Source: Chlamydiota bacterium
Lineage (GTDB): Bacteria; Chlamydiota; Chlamydiia; Chlamydiales; SM23-39
Assembly (NCBI GenBank): GCA_021772165.1
Contig: JAJFMM010000194.1
Span: forward strand, 1-6,574
DNA: 6,574 nt
Direction: 5' to 3'
Positions 1 to 6,188 of this stretch are shown one piece after another. The notes beneath the pieces are model-generated. The model was not told where the DNA came from, did no database searches, and saw only the letters and a list, made by a program, of their open reading frames with translations. The position numbers were made by a program, and so were the translations under genes. Every line of letters starts with the position of its first letter. Positions within the stretch are counted from its first letter, which is position 1.

Positions 1-45
1 GGTGGGGGAAACTTCTCGCGTCTTTCTATGCAATTCTCTGCCCCT

Positions 46-144
46 TCACTTTAGTCGCTTCCATAAGTATTCTTCTATTCCCCCTACTACATCGATTTCT
101 GCACAAGTTCCACATCGACAAAGAAAATAGTTAAACAGCTCTAA
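46..144 (-). other. Cys-rich open frame in phase after the hydrolase stop; left-edge region
   Basis: Directly after the hydrolase TGA (147-145) the same frame runs 32 more codons to a second TGA (48-46), reading LELFNYFLCRCGTC and then AEIDVVGGIEEYLWKRLK. It holds a CxCxxC cluster and looks protein-like. Base composition rises from the AT-rich hydrolase back toward that of the operon. The plus strand is also open here, from position 2 to a TAG at 128-130 (ending SAQVPHRQRK), so a plus-strand tail entering from outside the window is an alternative. It may be a remnant of another gene or mobile element that joined the end of the hydrolase gene. No product is recognised and no terminator was seen in 1-144. 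Confidence 0.25.
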
Positions 145-1260
145 TCACACTTCTAGATTAACGATCTCTTTATTCTTATATCTCTCCACCCTGTCTTGTA
201 TTTTTTTGAATTCAGGGCTGGATATAAAATCATCAGAGGCTTCATCCTTTAAAGTTTGTTCTATCATAGAACCTAAAACAAGCTGATGTACTTGTATCAG
301 TTTTTTAGGTGTATAAAATTTAGACGTTTCATTTTGTACTTTAAAAACTTTTCCAAAATTTCCCGGTGTTTTTATTCCAAAAATCCTCGAACAGACAAAA
401 TCTATAATTTTTACAACAAAACCTACGAAAAAAATATTACAATCAGCAAGCAAATCACCCCTGCTAATTACGTGAGTAACAAATTTATCTGCATTTAATA
501 GCCGTTCTTTAGGGATGTTATTTTGCAAACCAGCCCCTAATGGCAAAGTATTTAAACAAGTAGCTGAAAGGCCCTGCTTTAAAGCCACATAGCTTGCTAA
601 CGACCCTCCTAAACATTGTCCTGTCAAATGCACTTCTTTCGGAAGATTTTTTCTAAATTTAGAATTTAGGAGTAAAGAGACTAGTTGATTTGCACTTTCA
701 TAAAAATCAGGAGTAATACCGAGTAAATTACCTACACCAGTTTTGATTGCCATTCTATCCAACTCATTATCCAAACCTGACTCTTCATTCAAGTTTAATT
801 CAGAAGAATGAGACCCCATTCCACCAAAAGAGATAATTAACTGGTCATTCCTTTCAAACATCATTATTTTTAATCCCATTGTTGGATTAAAAAAGCAATT
901 TTCTCTCATTTCAACGAAATCTAAAATTGGATCGCTTCCATCTAAATCAAAACTATTTGGATTTAAAACAGATGCATTCACAGCTTCTGACCATGTATTG
1001 TCGCTTTTATGAACAGCCGCATTAAGACACCCAAAAACCAAAAAATCACCTTTTATAACATCAGAAGAAGTCAGCTTACTAACGTTGTTACTCCAAGGAT
1101 TCTCAATCTTAATATCTTTTGAAAAAGCGTATTTCTTAAAAAGGTCTGAAACAATTTTACAAGCTCCACCCAGATAGGTGTAACGTTTAGAACCTATATA
1201 GCGAATCGGGAAGGAAACAACATCGCTTGTTAAGTTTAAAATTGAATTTATATAGCCCAC
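145..1260 (-). CDS. Lipase-like alpha/beta hydrolase with a Cys in the nucleophile elbow
   Basis: A 371-residue protein resembling class 3 lipase-like alpha/beta hydrolases. The elbow motif is VHLTGQCLGGSLASY (210-224), G-Q-C-L-G-G, with C216 (TGT codon at 615-613) where lipases have Ser. LIISFGGMGS (141-150) fits the preceding strand and oxyanion loop. Candidate partners are D269 (VISRGDLLAD) and H325 (IQVHQL), in the expected order. A hydrophobic stretch at about 276-295 could be a lid or a membrane contact. There is no signal peptide, and seven cysteines are scattered through the protein, so it may be cytosolic or exported by a leaderless route; the latter is inference. The only nearby start is GTG at 1260: an in-frame TAA lies four codons upstream, and GGGG precedes the GTG by four bases. 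The gene is clearly more AT-rich than cyoABCDE (12 of 60 G+C at 301-360, against 32 of 60 at 4141-4200). Substrate unknown. It could be an esterase, acyltransferase or thioesterase, or an inactive relative. Confidence 0.7.
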   Translation of the reverse strand: MGYINSILNLTSDVVSFPIRYIGSKRYTYLGGACKIVSDLFKKYAFSKDIKIENPWSNNVSKLTSSDVIKGDFLVFGCLNAAVHKSDNTWSEAVNASVLNPNSFDLDGSDPILDFVEMRENCFFNPTMGLKIMMFERNDQLIISFGGMGSHSSELNLNEESGLDNELDRMAIKTGVGNLLGITPDFYESANQLVSLLLNSKFRKNLPKEVHLTGQCLGGSLASYVALKQGLSATCLNTLPLGAGLQNNIPKERLLNADKFVTHVISRGDLLADCNIFFVGFVVKIIDFVCSRIFGIKTPGNFGKVFKVQNETSKFYTPKKLIQVHQLVLGSMIEQTLKDEASDDFISSPEFKKIQDRVERYKNKEIVNLEV

Positions 1261-1280
1261 GAAGCCCCATTAACATTTAA

Positions 1281-1382
1281 TTATTTTTCATTTAAATGAT
1301 AACCCAATTTAACTCTATTATGCAACTCTACAATTCGACTTTGTTCAATCTTATAAGTTCCTTGCCGGAGATCGTCAGCCAT
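1281..1382 (-). other. 33-codon orphan open frame between cyoE and the hydrolase
   Basis: ATG at 1382 to TAA at 1283-1281 reads MADDLRQGTYKIEQSR, then IVELHNRVKLGYHLNEK. No Shine-Dalgarno sequence is visible before the ATG. The frame stays open for ten more codons upstream (PSINFYLYNL) until a TAG. The residue mix looks protein-like rather than random, and LRQGTYKIxxxRI faintly resembles the C-terminal part of FlgM-type anti-sigma factors. That resemblance is from memory and weak. It may be a gene remnant, a very small gene or chance. Confidence 0.2.
1296..1325 (-). promoter_or_regulatory. Candidate promoter for the hydrolase gene
   Basis: Minus strand: TTGCAT (1325-1320), an 18-base spacer, then TATCAT (1301-1296), which would start transcription near 1289 and leave about 29 bases before the GTG. 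A 10-bp palindrome CATTTAAATG (1289-1298) sits over the -10 and start region. Found by eye only; the local AT content makes chance matches likely. Confidence 0.35.
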
Positions 1383-1396
1383 GAGATTGTATAGAT

Positions 1397-1430
1397 AAAA
1401 ATTGATAGAGGGCTATTCATCACACAATTG
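1397..1430 (-). terminator. Weak candidate terminator after cyoE
   Basis: About 45 bases after the cyoE stop, the minus strand can pair AATTG with CAATT and ATAG with CTAT around a CCCT loop, with an 8-base bulge on one side, followed by TTTTTAT. The stem is poor. It is the only terminator-like structure seen between cyoE and the hydrolase gene, so transcription may continue. Confidence 0.2.
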
Positions 1431-1474
1431 AGAAGCGCCTGGGGTTTTGACGCAGCTGAATATGTTAAAGATTA

Positions 1475-2356
1475 TTAGACAGCGCTGAAGCAGATAACTG
1501 CTGAGAGTCCCACAATGACCACAAGAGATGCGAGAAACATCTTACGCGCCCACTGTTTGTCATTTCCAGACTGAAAACCAAGCATGGAAAGCCAGAGCCA
1601 TCCCAGACCAAGTAGAGCCGCCGAGATCAGGTAGAGAGTCCCCATCCCACCTACTTGTACAAGCAGCATGGAAACAGTGATAAAAGCGATGATGTAGAGC
1701 ATCATCTGAATCTTCGTTGCGTGAATGCCCTTGACAAGGGGCAGCACAGGAATGGAAGCGGCTTCATAATCCTTGAGCCGGTAGATCGCGATCGCATAGA
1801 AGTGAGGCATCTGCCAAAAAACCATCATGGAAAAGAAAACTAGTGCGTTCAGATCCAGTTGCCCACTGACAGCCACGTAGCCAACGATGGGAGGCACGGA
1901 GCCCGCAAGAGAGCCGATCAGCGTTCCATGTACTGAATGGTACTTGGAGAAGCTGTAGAGCAGCACATAGGATAGAAAACCGAAGAGAGCTACACCCACT
2001 GCCAAGAGATTGGTGGTACCTGCCAAAATAGCAGTCCCTAACAAGAGTAGAAGGAGCGCAAAAAAAAGAACGCGCTGCATCGGAATCAGTCCAATGGCTT
2101 GAGCTCTTTTTTTCGTTCTTTCCATTTTCCGATCGACGTAGCGATCGATATGGTTATTGAACACGCAGGCCGATGCGATAATCAGGGAGAGGCCAACGAC
2201 AGTTGCTAAAAACAGCCCCGGGTCGAAAAATCTCTTGGATGCCAGCGCAAATCCCGCAGCAGATGTAATCGCATTACCCATAATAATACCCGGCTTCGTC
2301 AGAAGCACATAGGCTTTAGGCATAGTTGAATAAGGTGAAGAACGTACTTTTTCCAT
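1475..2356 (-). CDS. cyoE: Protoheme IX farnesyltransferase (heme o synthase, CyoE/CtaB)
   Basis: UbiA-superfamily inner-membrane prenyltransferase that transfers a farnesyl group from farnesyl diphosphate to heme b to make heme o, the cofactor of the high-spin site in CyoB. It has 293 residues (E. coli about 296), with about nine hydrophobic segments. TKPGIIMGN (20-28) is the family N-terminal motif. The first Asp-rich, Mg/diphosphate-binding motif is N67xxxD71xxxD75 (NNHIDRYVDRKMERTKKR). A central block reads GSLAGSVPPIVGY (148-160). The WQMPHFYAIAIYRLKDYEAA block (181-200) carries the second motif with D196 and runs into SIPVLP. All expected functional residues appear present. The start at 2356 has AGGA ten bases upstream. 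The gene ends with a TAATAA double stop (1477-1472). It is last in the operon, 12 bases after cyoD. Confidence 0.96.
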   Translation of the reverse strand: MEKVRSSPYSTMPKAYVLLTKPGIIMGNAITSAAGFALASKRFFDPGLFLATVVGLSLIIASACVFNNHIDRYVDRKMERTKKRAQAIGLIPMQRVLFFALLLLLLGTAILAGTTNLLAVGVALFGFLSYVLLYSFSKYHSVHGTLIGSLAGSVPPIVGYVAVSGQLDLNALVFFSMMVFWQMPHFYAIAIYRLKDYEAASIPVLPLVKGIHATKIQMMLYIIAFITVSMLLVQVGGMGTLYLISAALLGLGWLWLSMLGFQSGNDKQWARKMFLASLVVIVGLSAVICFSAV

Positions 2357-2366
2357 TAATTTTGTA

Positions 2367-2370
2367 TCCT
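2367..2370 (-). promoter_or_regulatory. cyoE ribosome binding site overlapping the cyoD stop codon
   Basis: AGGA (2370-2367) begins within the TAG stop of cyoD and lies ten bases before the cyoE ATG at 2356. The overlap suggests that ribosomes finishing cyoD help initiation at cyoE. Confidence 0.6.
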
Positions 2371-2692
2371 ATACGTTTTCATACATCATGTTGTAATTCA
2401 TATTTTGCATAATCCAGATTGATCCACCAACGACGATAATCAGGACGAAGATCAAAAAGAGAAACGTAATCAAATTCCAGCGCGGTTTAGACTCAATCCC
2501 TAAGTGCATGAAGAAAATAAGTTGCACAAGAGACTGAACAAGGGCCAATCCGAAAAGCGCCGGGTAAAGGAAAACATGCTCAATTCCTTTGACAAAGACC
2601 ATTAAAAAGGCCGCTGCGAGAAGAATCAGCGATGCGATCAGTCCTATGAACAGAGGTCGGACGCTCACATACCATCCATGATGCATATCCAT
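2369..2692 (-). CDS. cyoD: Cytochrome bo3 ubiquinol oxidase subunit IV (CyoD)
   Basis: Small subunit IV of the quinol oxidase, thought to help CuB binding and assembly of subunit I in the inner membrane. It has 107 residues when started at the ATG at 2692 (E. coli about 109). Three hydrophobic segments lie at about 13-34, 41-62 and 74-96. Family marks are the conserved H63, W72-N73 and the C-terminal GSIWIMQNMNYNMM. The frame is open further upstream to an ATG at 2773, but that would add 27 residues that only read cyoC sequence out of frame and have no counterpart in the family. The 2692 start instead gives a TGATG junction with the cyoC stop and has a G-run at 2704-2700 about seven bases upstream. 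It ends with TAG at 2371-2369, directly on the cyoE ribosome binding site. Confidence 0.93.
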   Translation of the reverse strand: MDMHHGWYVSVRPLFIGLIASLILLAAAFLMVFVKGIEHVFLYPALFGLALVQSLVQLIFFMHLGIESKPRWNLITFLFLIFVLIIVVGGSIWIMQNMNYNMMYENV

Positions 2693-3282
2693 CAGAGTAC
2701 CCCCATCAGGTAGACGATCGTATAGATGAAAATCCACACGACATTTAAGAACTGCCAGAAAAGCTTTAAACATGTCAGGCGTTTTACGCTATTGAAGGTA
2801 ATGCCCTCACTAAAGACAGGAATGAGCAGAACCGGAATCCAGAGCAGCGCTAAGACCATGTGCAGAGCAAAGGTTCCTGTTAGCGTATAGTAAGCTGAGA
2901 GAAAGGCGCTGTTTTTCCAGGAGTGGCCTAGGCTTAAAAAGCGAGCAAACTCACCGAACTGCATCCAGAGGAAAATCAGTCCAAGTAGAAAAGTTAGTAG
3001 AAAAAGTGCGATCGTCGCGAACTTTTTCATGCGATGAGCCGCTATGCCACCGAGTCCGGCGGTAAAAGCCGCCCCCAACATAAAGAGACTCTGTATGGTG
3101 GAATAGGGAATATCGTAGAGATCTGCAGAGGTAGGCCCGCCAAATGTGCCGTTATGTAGCACTTTATAAGTGGCAAACAGACATGCAAAAACCATGAAGT
3201 CCGTCATCAGATAGACCCAGAACCCAAATACAGTTCTGGAATAGACGTCGTGATGAACATCCGGATAGTGTTCGTGCATCAT
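2692..3282 (-). CDS. cyoC: Cytochrome bo3 ubiquinol oxidase subunit III (CyoC)
   Basis: Subunit III of the quinol oxidase: a COX3-family polytopic inner-membrane protein that associates with subunit I and is thought to support assembly and stable proton uptake. It has 196 residues (E. coli about 204) with five hydrophobic segments after a His-rich N-terminus (MMHEHYPDVHH). Recognisable blocks are FGFWVYLMTD (19-28), FATYKVLHNGTFGGPT (36-51), WMQFGEF (106-112), FLSAYYTLTGTFALHM (127-142) and FWQFLNVVWIFIYTIVYLMG (175-194). Compared with the family, the first His of the GTHGLH motif is F138, the WHF His is Q177 and the following Asp is N180. The double ATG starts at 3282, overlapping the cyoB stop (ATGA), with AGGA five bases upstream. 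Its stop shares TGATG with cyoD. Confidence 0.95.
   Translation of the reverse strand: MMHEHYPDVHHDVYSRTVFGFWVYLMTDFMVFACLFATYKVLHNGTFGGPTSADLYDIPYSTIQSLFMLGAAFTAGLGGIAAHRMKKFATIALFLLTFLLGLIFLWMQFGEFARFLSLGHSWKNSAFLSAYYTLTGTFALHMVLALLWIPVLLIPVFSEGITFNSVKRLTCLKLFWQFLNVVWIFIYTIVYLMGVL
2700..2704 (-). promoter_or_regulatory. G-rich ribosome binding site that supports the cyoD start
   Basis: GGGGG lies seven bases before the ATG at 2692, inside the last codons of cyoC. It is an imperfect Shine-Dalgarno match, so cyoD translation probably relies partly on coupling with cyoC through the TGATG junction. Its placement supports 2692 over 2773 as the start. Confidence 0.4.
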
Positions 3283-5237
3283 GCTTTTCCTGTTTCTATT
3301 TTCTCTATTTCAGCGACTTTTACATAGTAGTCTGTGTGTTTGTTATACAGCCTTGCGATGATGGCAGCGAGCATACCAAGCAGACTGAGCGCGCCCAGCC
3401 AATACATCTGCCAAACCAAGCCAAATCCGAGCATAAAACTAGTTGCGCCGATCCAGAAACCCGAAGCAGTATTTTTGGGCAGATGGATATCGTGATAGGC
3501 GACCTTCTCCTTTGGCTCCTTGGACTGTTTCATCGCCCAGAAAGCATCGCGCTCATGCACTTCAGGAATCTCGGCAAAATTGTAGAATGGCGGCGGTGAA
3601 GTAGAGTCCCATTCCAGCGTTCTAGCATTCCAGGGATCGTTTCCAGCAGGGTTTTGCTCGCGATCACGGATACTGACATAGAGCTGGTAGCATTGTAGGA
3701 AAAAACCGATGCCGATCATCAGAGCGCCGAAAGAGGCGATCACAAACAGAGGCTGCCATCCCATGACATCATAATGATTCAAACGCCTCGTAGCACCCAT
3801 GAACCCGAGAAGATAGAGCGGGAGGAAGGCCACTAAAAAGCCGATAAACCAGAACCAGAAAGACCAAACGCCAATCCGTTCATTTAGGAAAAAACCGGCA
3901 AACTTGGGAAACCAGTAGGTATAGCCGGCAAAGAATCCAAAAACGACTCCACCAATGATCACCGAATGGAAGTGCGCAATCAAAAAGAGGCTATTGTGCA
4001 CTTGAAAATCGACTCCCGGGATGGCAAGAAGAACGCCCGTCATGCCTCCGGATACAAATACGACGATAAAACCCATAAACCAGAGCATAGGCGTTTTGAA
4101 AATCACACGCCCTCTGAACATCGTGAAGAGCCAGTTGAACACCTTGACCCCCGTCGGAATGGCAATGATCATGGTCATGACCCCGAAAAAGGCGTTCACA
4201 TGCGGTCCGGCGCCCATTGTGAAAAAGTGGTGCAGCCAGACGATAAAAGAGAGAAGGGTAATCCCAATGAGAGCCCAAACCATTGTGAGGTAACCAAATA
4301 GTCTTTTCTGCGCAAAAACAGGTACGATCTCAGAAAAGATCCCAAAAGCGGGCAACACCAGAATGTAAACCTCCGGATGGCCCCAGGCCCAAAAGAGGTT
4401 GATATACATCATCGGATTGCCGCCATACTCCGCGGTAAAAATACGCGTGTCGATCATACGGTCGGTGGTAAGCATCGCCACATCTGCAGTCAGAATCGGA
4501 AAGGCGAAGATCACCAAGACCATCGTTGTGAGCGCAGCCCAGACAAAAATTGGCATTCTCCAGATGGTCATGCCAGGGCAGCGCATTTTTAAAATCGTCA
4601 CGAAAAAGTTTATCCCTGCAAGAAGGGAGCCCGCCCCCGATATCTGCATCGTCCACGCCCAGTAATCGACCCCCATGGAGGGACTGTATTTGATTCCGGC
4701 AAGCGGCGGATAAGAAGACCAGCCTGTTCCTGCGTACGTGCCGATCATCAGAGAAACGAGGATATAGAGTCCGCCCGATACAAAGAGCCAAAAACTAATG
4801 TTATTGAGGAAGGGAAAGGCCACATCGCGAGCCCCGATCTGCATAGGAATGACCAGATTCATGAGTCCGAACATCAGTCCCATACCAACAAATAGGACCA
4901 TCGTCACGCCATGCGCCGTAAAAATCTGCTGGAAGTGCTCGGCTCCCAGATATCCTGTTGAATCACCATAAGCAAACGCTTGCTGAGCTCTCATCATCAG
5001 AGCATCAACGAGTCCTTTGAGAAGCATAATACCGGAGTAAACCAAGTACATGACCCCGATTTTTTTGTGATCAGTAGAAGTAAGCCACTCTTTCCAGAGC
5101 CATTTCCATTTTTTGTAGTAGGTCATCAACACAACGGCTACGATCCCGCCGAGAATCATTGAGACACCAGCTAGGTATTCGATCCAATCGTGTTTTAAGG
5201 CACCTTCACCCAGTCTACCTAACAGCGTTTCCATCAT
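3279..5237 (-). CDS. cyoB: Cytochrome bo3 ubiquinol oxidase subunit I (CyoB)
   Basis: Catalytic heme-copper subunit: it oxidises ubiquinol, reduces O2 to water and pumps protons across the inner membrane. It has 652 residues (E. coli about 663) and many membrane helices. All key residues are visible with a +3 offset from E. coli: low-spin heme ligands H109 and H424; CuB ligands H287, H336 and H337; high-spin heme ligand H422; the cross-link tyrosine Y291 in WGHPEVYILVLP; E289; D-channel residues N127, D138 and N145; K-channel K365 (PTGVKVFNW). This is an A-type heme-copper oxidase. Quinone-site equivalents D78, H101 and Q104 are kept, but the E. coli R71 position is K74. The C-terminal signature SPPPFYNFAEIPEVHERDAF is typical of CyoB. 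Two adjacent ATGs (5237 and 5234) could start it; GGAG at 5249-5246, eight bases before 5237, favours the first. It overlaps cyoA and cyoC by four bases each. Confidence 0.97.
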   Translation of the reverse strand: MMETLLGRLGEGALKHDWIEYLAGVSMILGGIVAVVLMTYYKKWKWLWKEWLTSTDHKKIGVMYLVYSGIMLLKGLVDALMMRAQQAFAYGDSTGYLGAEHFQQIFTAHGVTMVLFVGMGLMFGLMNLVIPMQIGARDVAFPFLNNISFWLFVSGGLYILVSLMIGTYAGTGWSSYPPLAGIKYSPSMGVDYWAWTMQISGAGSLLAGINFFVTILKMRCPGMTIWRMPIFVWAALTTMVLVIFAFPILTADVAMLTTDRMIDTRIFTAEYGGNPMMYINLFWAWGHPEVYILVLPAFGIFSEIVPVFAQKRLFGYLTMVWALIGITLLSFIVWLHHFFTMGAGPHVNAFFGVMTMIIAIPTGVKVFNWLFTMFRGRVIFKTPMLWFMGFIVVFVSGGMTGVLLAIPGVDFQVHNSLFLIAHFHSVIIGGVVFGFFAGYTYWFPKFAGFFLNERIGVWSFWFWFIGFLVAFLPLYLLGFMGATRRLNHYDVMGWQPLFVIASFGALMIGIGFFLQCYQLYVSIRDREQNPAGNDPWNARTLEWDSTSPPPFYNFAEIPEVHERDAFWAMKQSKEPKEKVAYHDIHLPKNTASGFWIGATSFMLGFGLVWQMYWLGALSLLGMLAAIIARLYNKHTDYYVKVAEIEKIETGKA

Positions 5238-6115
5238 TCCTTACACTCCATACTGTTGGAAGGTCTCTTATACTGATCAAGAATCCAATCAAACAGATCG
5301 GATTTCTCCAGCGTATACGTAGTTGAAGCATTGTTATAAGAAGGGTGAACCAGATCAAGGTATTCCTCGACTCCTAAACTTTGCGAAGATCCGTGTGCCG
5401 ACGAGACCCAAGTGTCGAAATCTTCCTGCGAGCTCGAACGAACCGGAAAATGCATACCGGCAAACCCTTTTCCGCTCAAATTGGATGAAGAGCCTCGATA
5501 AGTACCCACTTCATTCGCCATGATATGCAGTTGAGTTTTCATGGCTGGCATCGCATAGATCTGACCGGCGAGCTGAGGAATCCAGAAGGAATTCATTGGA
5601 GCTTGGGCTGTGATTTCAAAGGCGATCGGCGTCTTTTCAGGGATCTGCAGGTAGTTGACTGTCGCAATCCCTTGCTCTGGATAGATAAAGAGCCACTTCC
5701 ATTCTAGAGCGACGACCTGGATAGTTATAGGTTTATTCTCTGACTCAATCGGCTTGTAGGGATTGAGTTCTTGAGTCGATTTCCATGTCATGATGCTAAG
5801 AAAGACAATGATCACACACGGGATCCCCCACCAGAGGGCTTCCGCTATAAAGCTATCAGCCCATTCGGGACTATACTTCGCTTTTTTATTGTCTTCGTGG
5901 TACTTCCAAGCAAAAACGATCGCGAGGATAATTACGGGAATCACCACGATGAACATCAGAAGTGATGCGTCGAAAAGCAGGTCGCGCTGTTGATCTGCGA
6001 TTACGCCCTTGGGCTGAAGCACAGGGACATTGTGCGTATTGATAATGTACGCGGCATAGGCTGCCAATCCCAAGAAAAAGAGAACAAGCAGCAAAACTTT
6101 GTAGGATCTCTTCAT
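5234..6115 (-). CDS. cyoA: Cytochrome bo3 ubiquinol oxidase subunit II (CyoA)
   Basis: Subunit II of the bo3-type quinol oxidase: a membrane-anchored protein whose periplasmic cupredoxin-like domain packs on subunit I. It has 293 residues, against about 315 in E. coli as recalled. Hydrophobic segments lie at about 7-25, 48-70 and 93-111, followed by a soluble domain with EWKWLFIYPEQGIATVN, MNSFWIPQLAGQIYAM and GKGFAGMHF. The CuA ligands of cytochrome c oxidases are absent (SNLSGKGFAGM where a CxxxC copper site would be), which marks a quinol oxidase. The only cysteines are C100, in membrane segment 2, and C291 near the C-terminus, so the N-terminal lipobox of E. coli CyoA is missing and the first segment is probably an uncleaved or signal-peptidase-I-type signal. 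The ATG at 6115 has AAAGG five bases upstream. The stop codon overlaps the cyoB start (ATGA). First gene of the operon. Confidence 0.95.
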   Translation of the reverse strand: MKRSYKVLLLVLFFLGLAAYAAYIINTHNVPVLQPKGVIADQQRDLLFDASLLMFIVVIPVIILAIVFAWKYHEDNKKAKYSPEWADSFIAEALWWGIPCVIIVFLSIMTWKSTQELNPYKPIESENKPITIQVVALEWKWLFIYPEQGIATVNYLQIPEKTPIAFEITAQAPMNSFWIPQLAGQIYAMPAMKTQLHIMANEVGTYRGSSSNLSGKGFAGMHFPVRSSSQEDFDTWVSSAHGSSQSLGVEEYLDLVHPSYNNASTTYTLEKSDLFDWILDQYKRPSNSMECKE

Positions 6116-6150
6116 GGAAGCCTTTCTACAGAAGAAAGGATATGAGTGTC

Positions 6151-6167
6151 CAGTAAATATTTTACTG
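6151..6167. repeat. Perfect inverted repeat upstream of cyoA, possible operator
   Basis: CAGTAAA (6151-6157), TAT (6158-6160), TTTACTG (6161-6167): perfect 7-bp arms with a 3-base centre. No T-run follows on either strand, so it does not look like a terminator. Its position over the candidate -10 box of the cyo promoter would suit a dimeric regulator that represses transcription. No regulator can be named from the sequence. Confidence 0.45.
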
Positions 6168-6188
6168 CTCTATGAAAAAATCTCTAAA
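6159..6188 (-). promoter_or_regulatory. Candidate sigma70-like promoter for cyoABCDE
   Basis: Minus strand: TTTAGA (6188-6183) as a possible -35 box, an 18-base spacer, then TAAAAT (6164-6159) as a possible -10 box. A start near 6152 would give a leader of roughly 35-40 bases before the cyoA ATG. The -35 box overlaps the stop codon of the upstream gene. The -10 box lies inside the inverted repeat at 6151-6167. It was found by eye against a consensus only; AT-rich spacers often offer such matches. Confidence 0.35.

Noticed and set aside
1..16. Left-edge G-rich start as a terminal inverted repeat of an insertion sequence
   Set aside because: No partner repeat or target duplication is visible in the window, and the sequence beyond the edge is unknown.
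286..498. Plus-strand 70-codon frame opposite the hydrolase gene
   Set aside because: Its low-complexity Phe-, Lys- and Ile-rich product, typical of AT-rich antisense, lies against a coherent hydrolase reading frame.
1289..1298. Palindrome CATTTAAATG as a specific operator
   Set aside because: It is only 10 bp in a very AT-rich stretch, where such palindromes arise easily; kept only as a note to the promoter candidate.
2693..2773. N-terminal extension of cyoD to an ATG at 2773
   Set aside because: The extra 27 residues are only the cyoC 3' end read out of frame, match no CyoD N-terminus and give an 81-base overlap. The ATG at 2692 gives the family length and a TGATG junction.
3966..4301. 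Plus-strand open frame opposite cyoB
   Set aside because: Antisense shadow of conserved CyoB sequence. The composition is His-, Arg- and Lys-rich, as expected from reverse reading of hydrophobic codons.
4330..4791. Long minus-strand open frame inside cyoB (153 codons)
   Set aside because: It lies wholly within the strongly conserved metal-binding part of cyoB in another frame and has no recognisable domain; it is a shadow frame.
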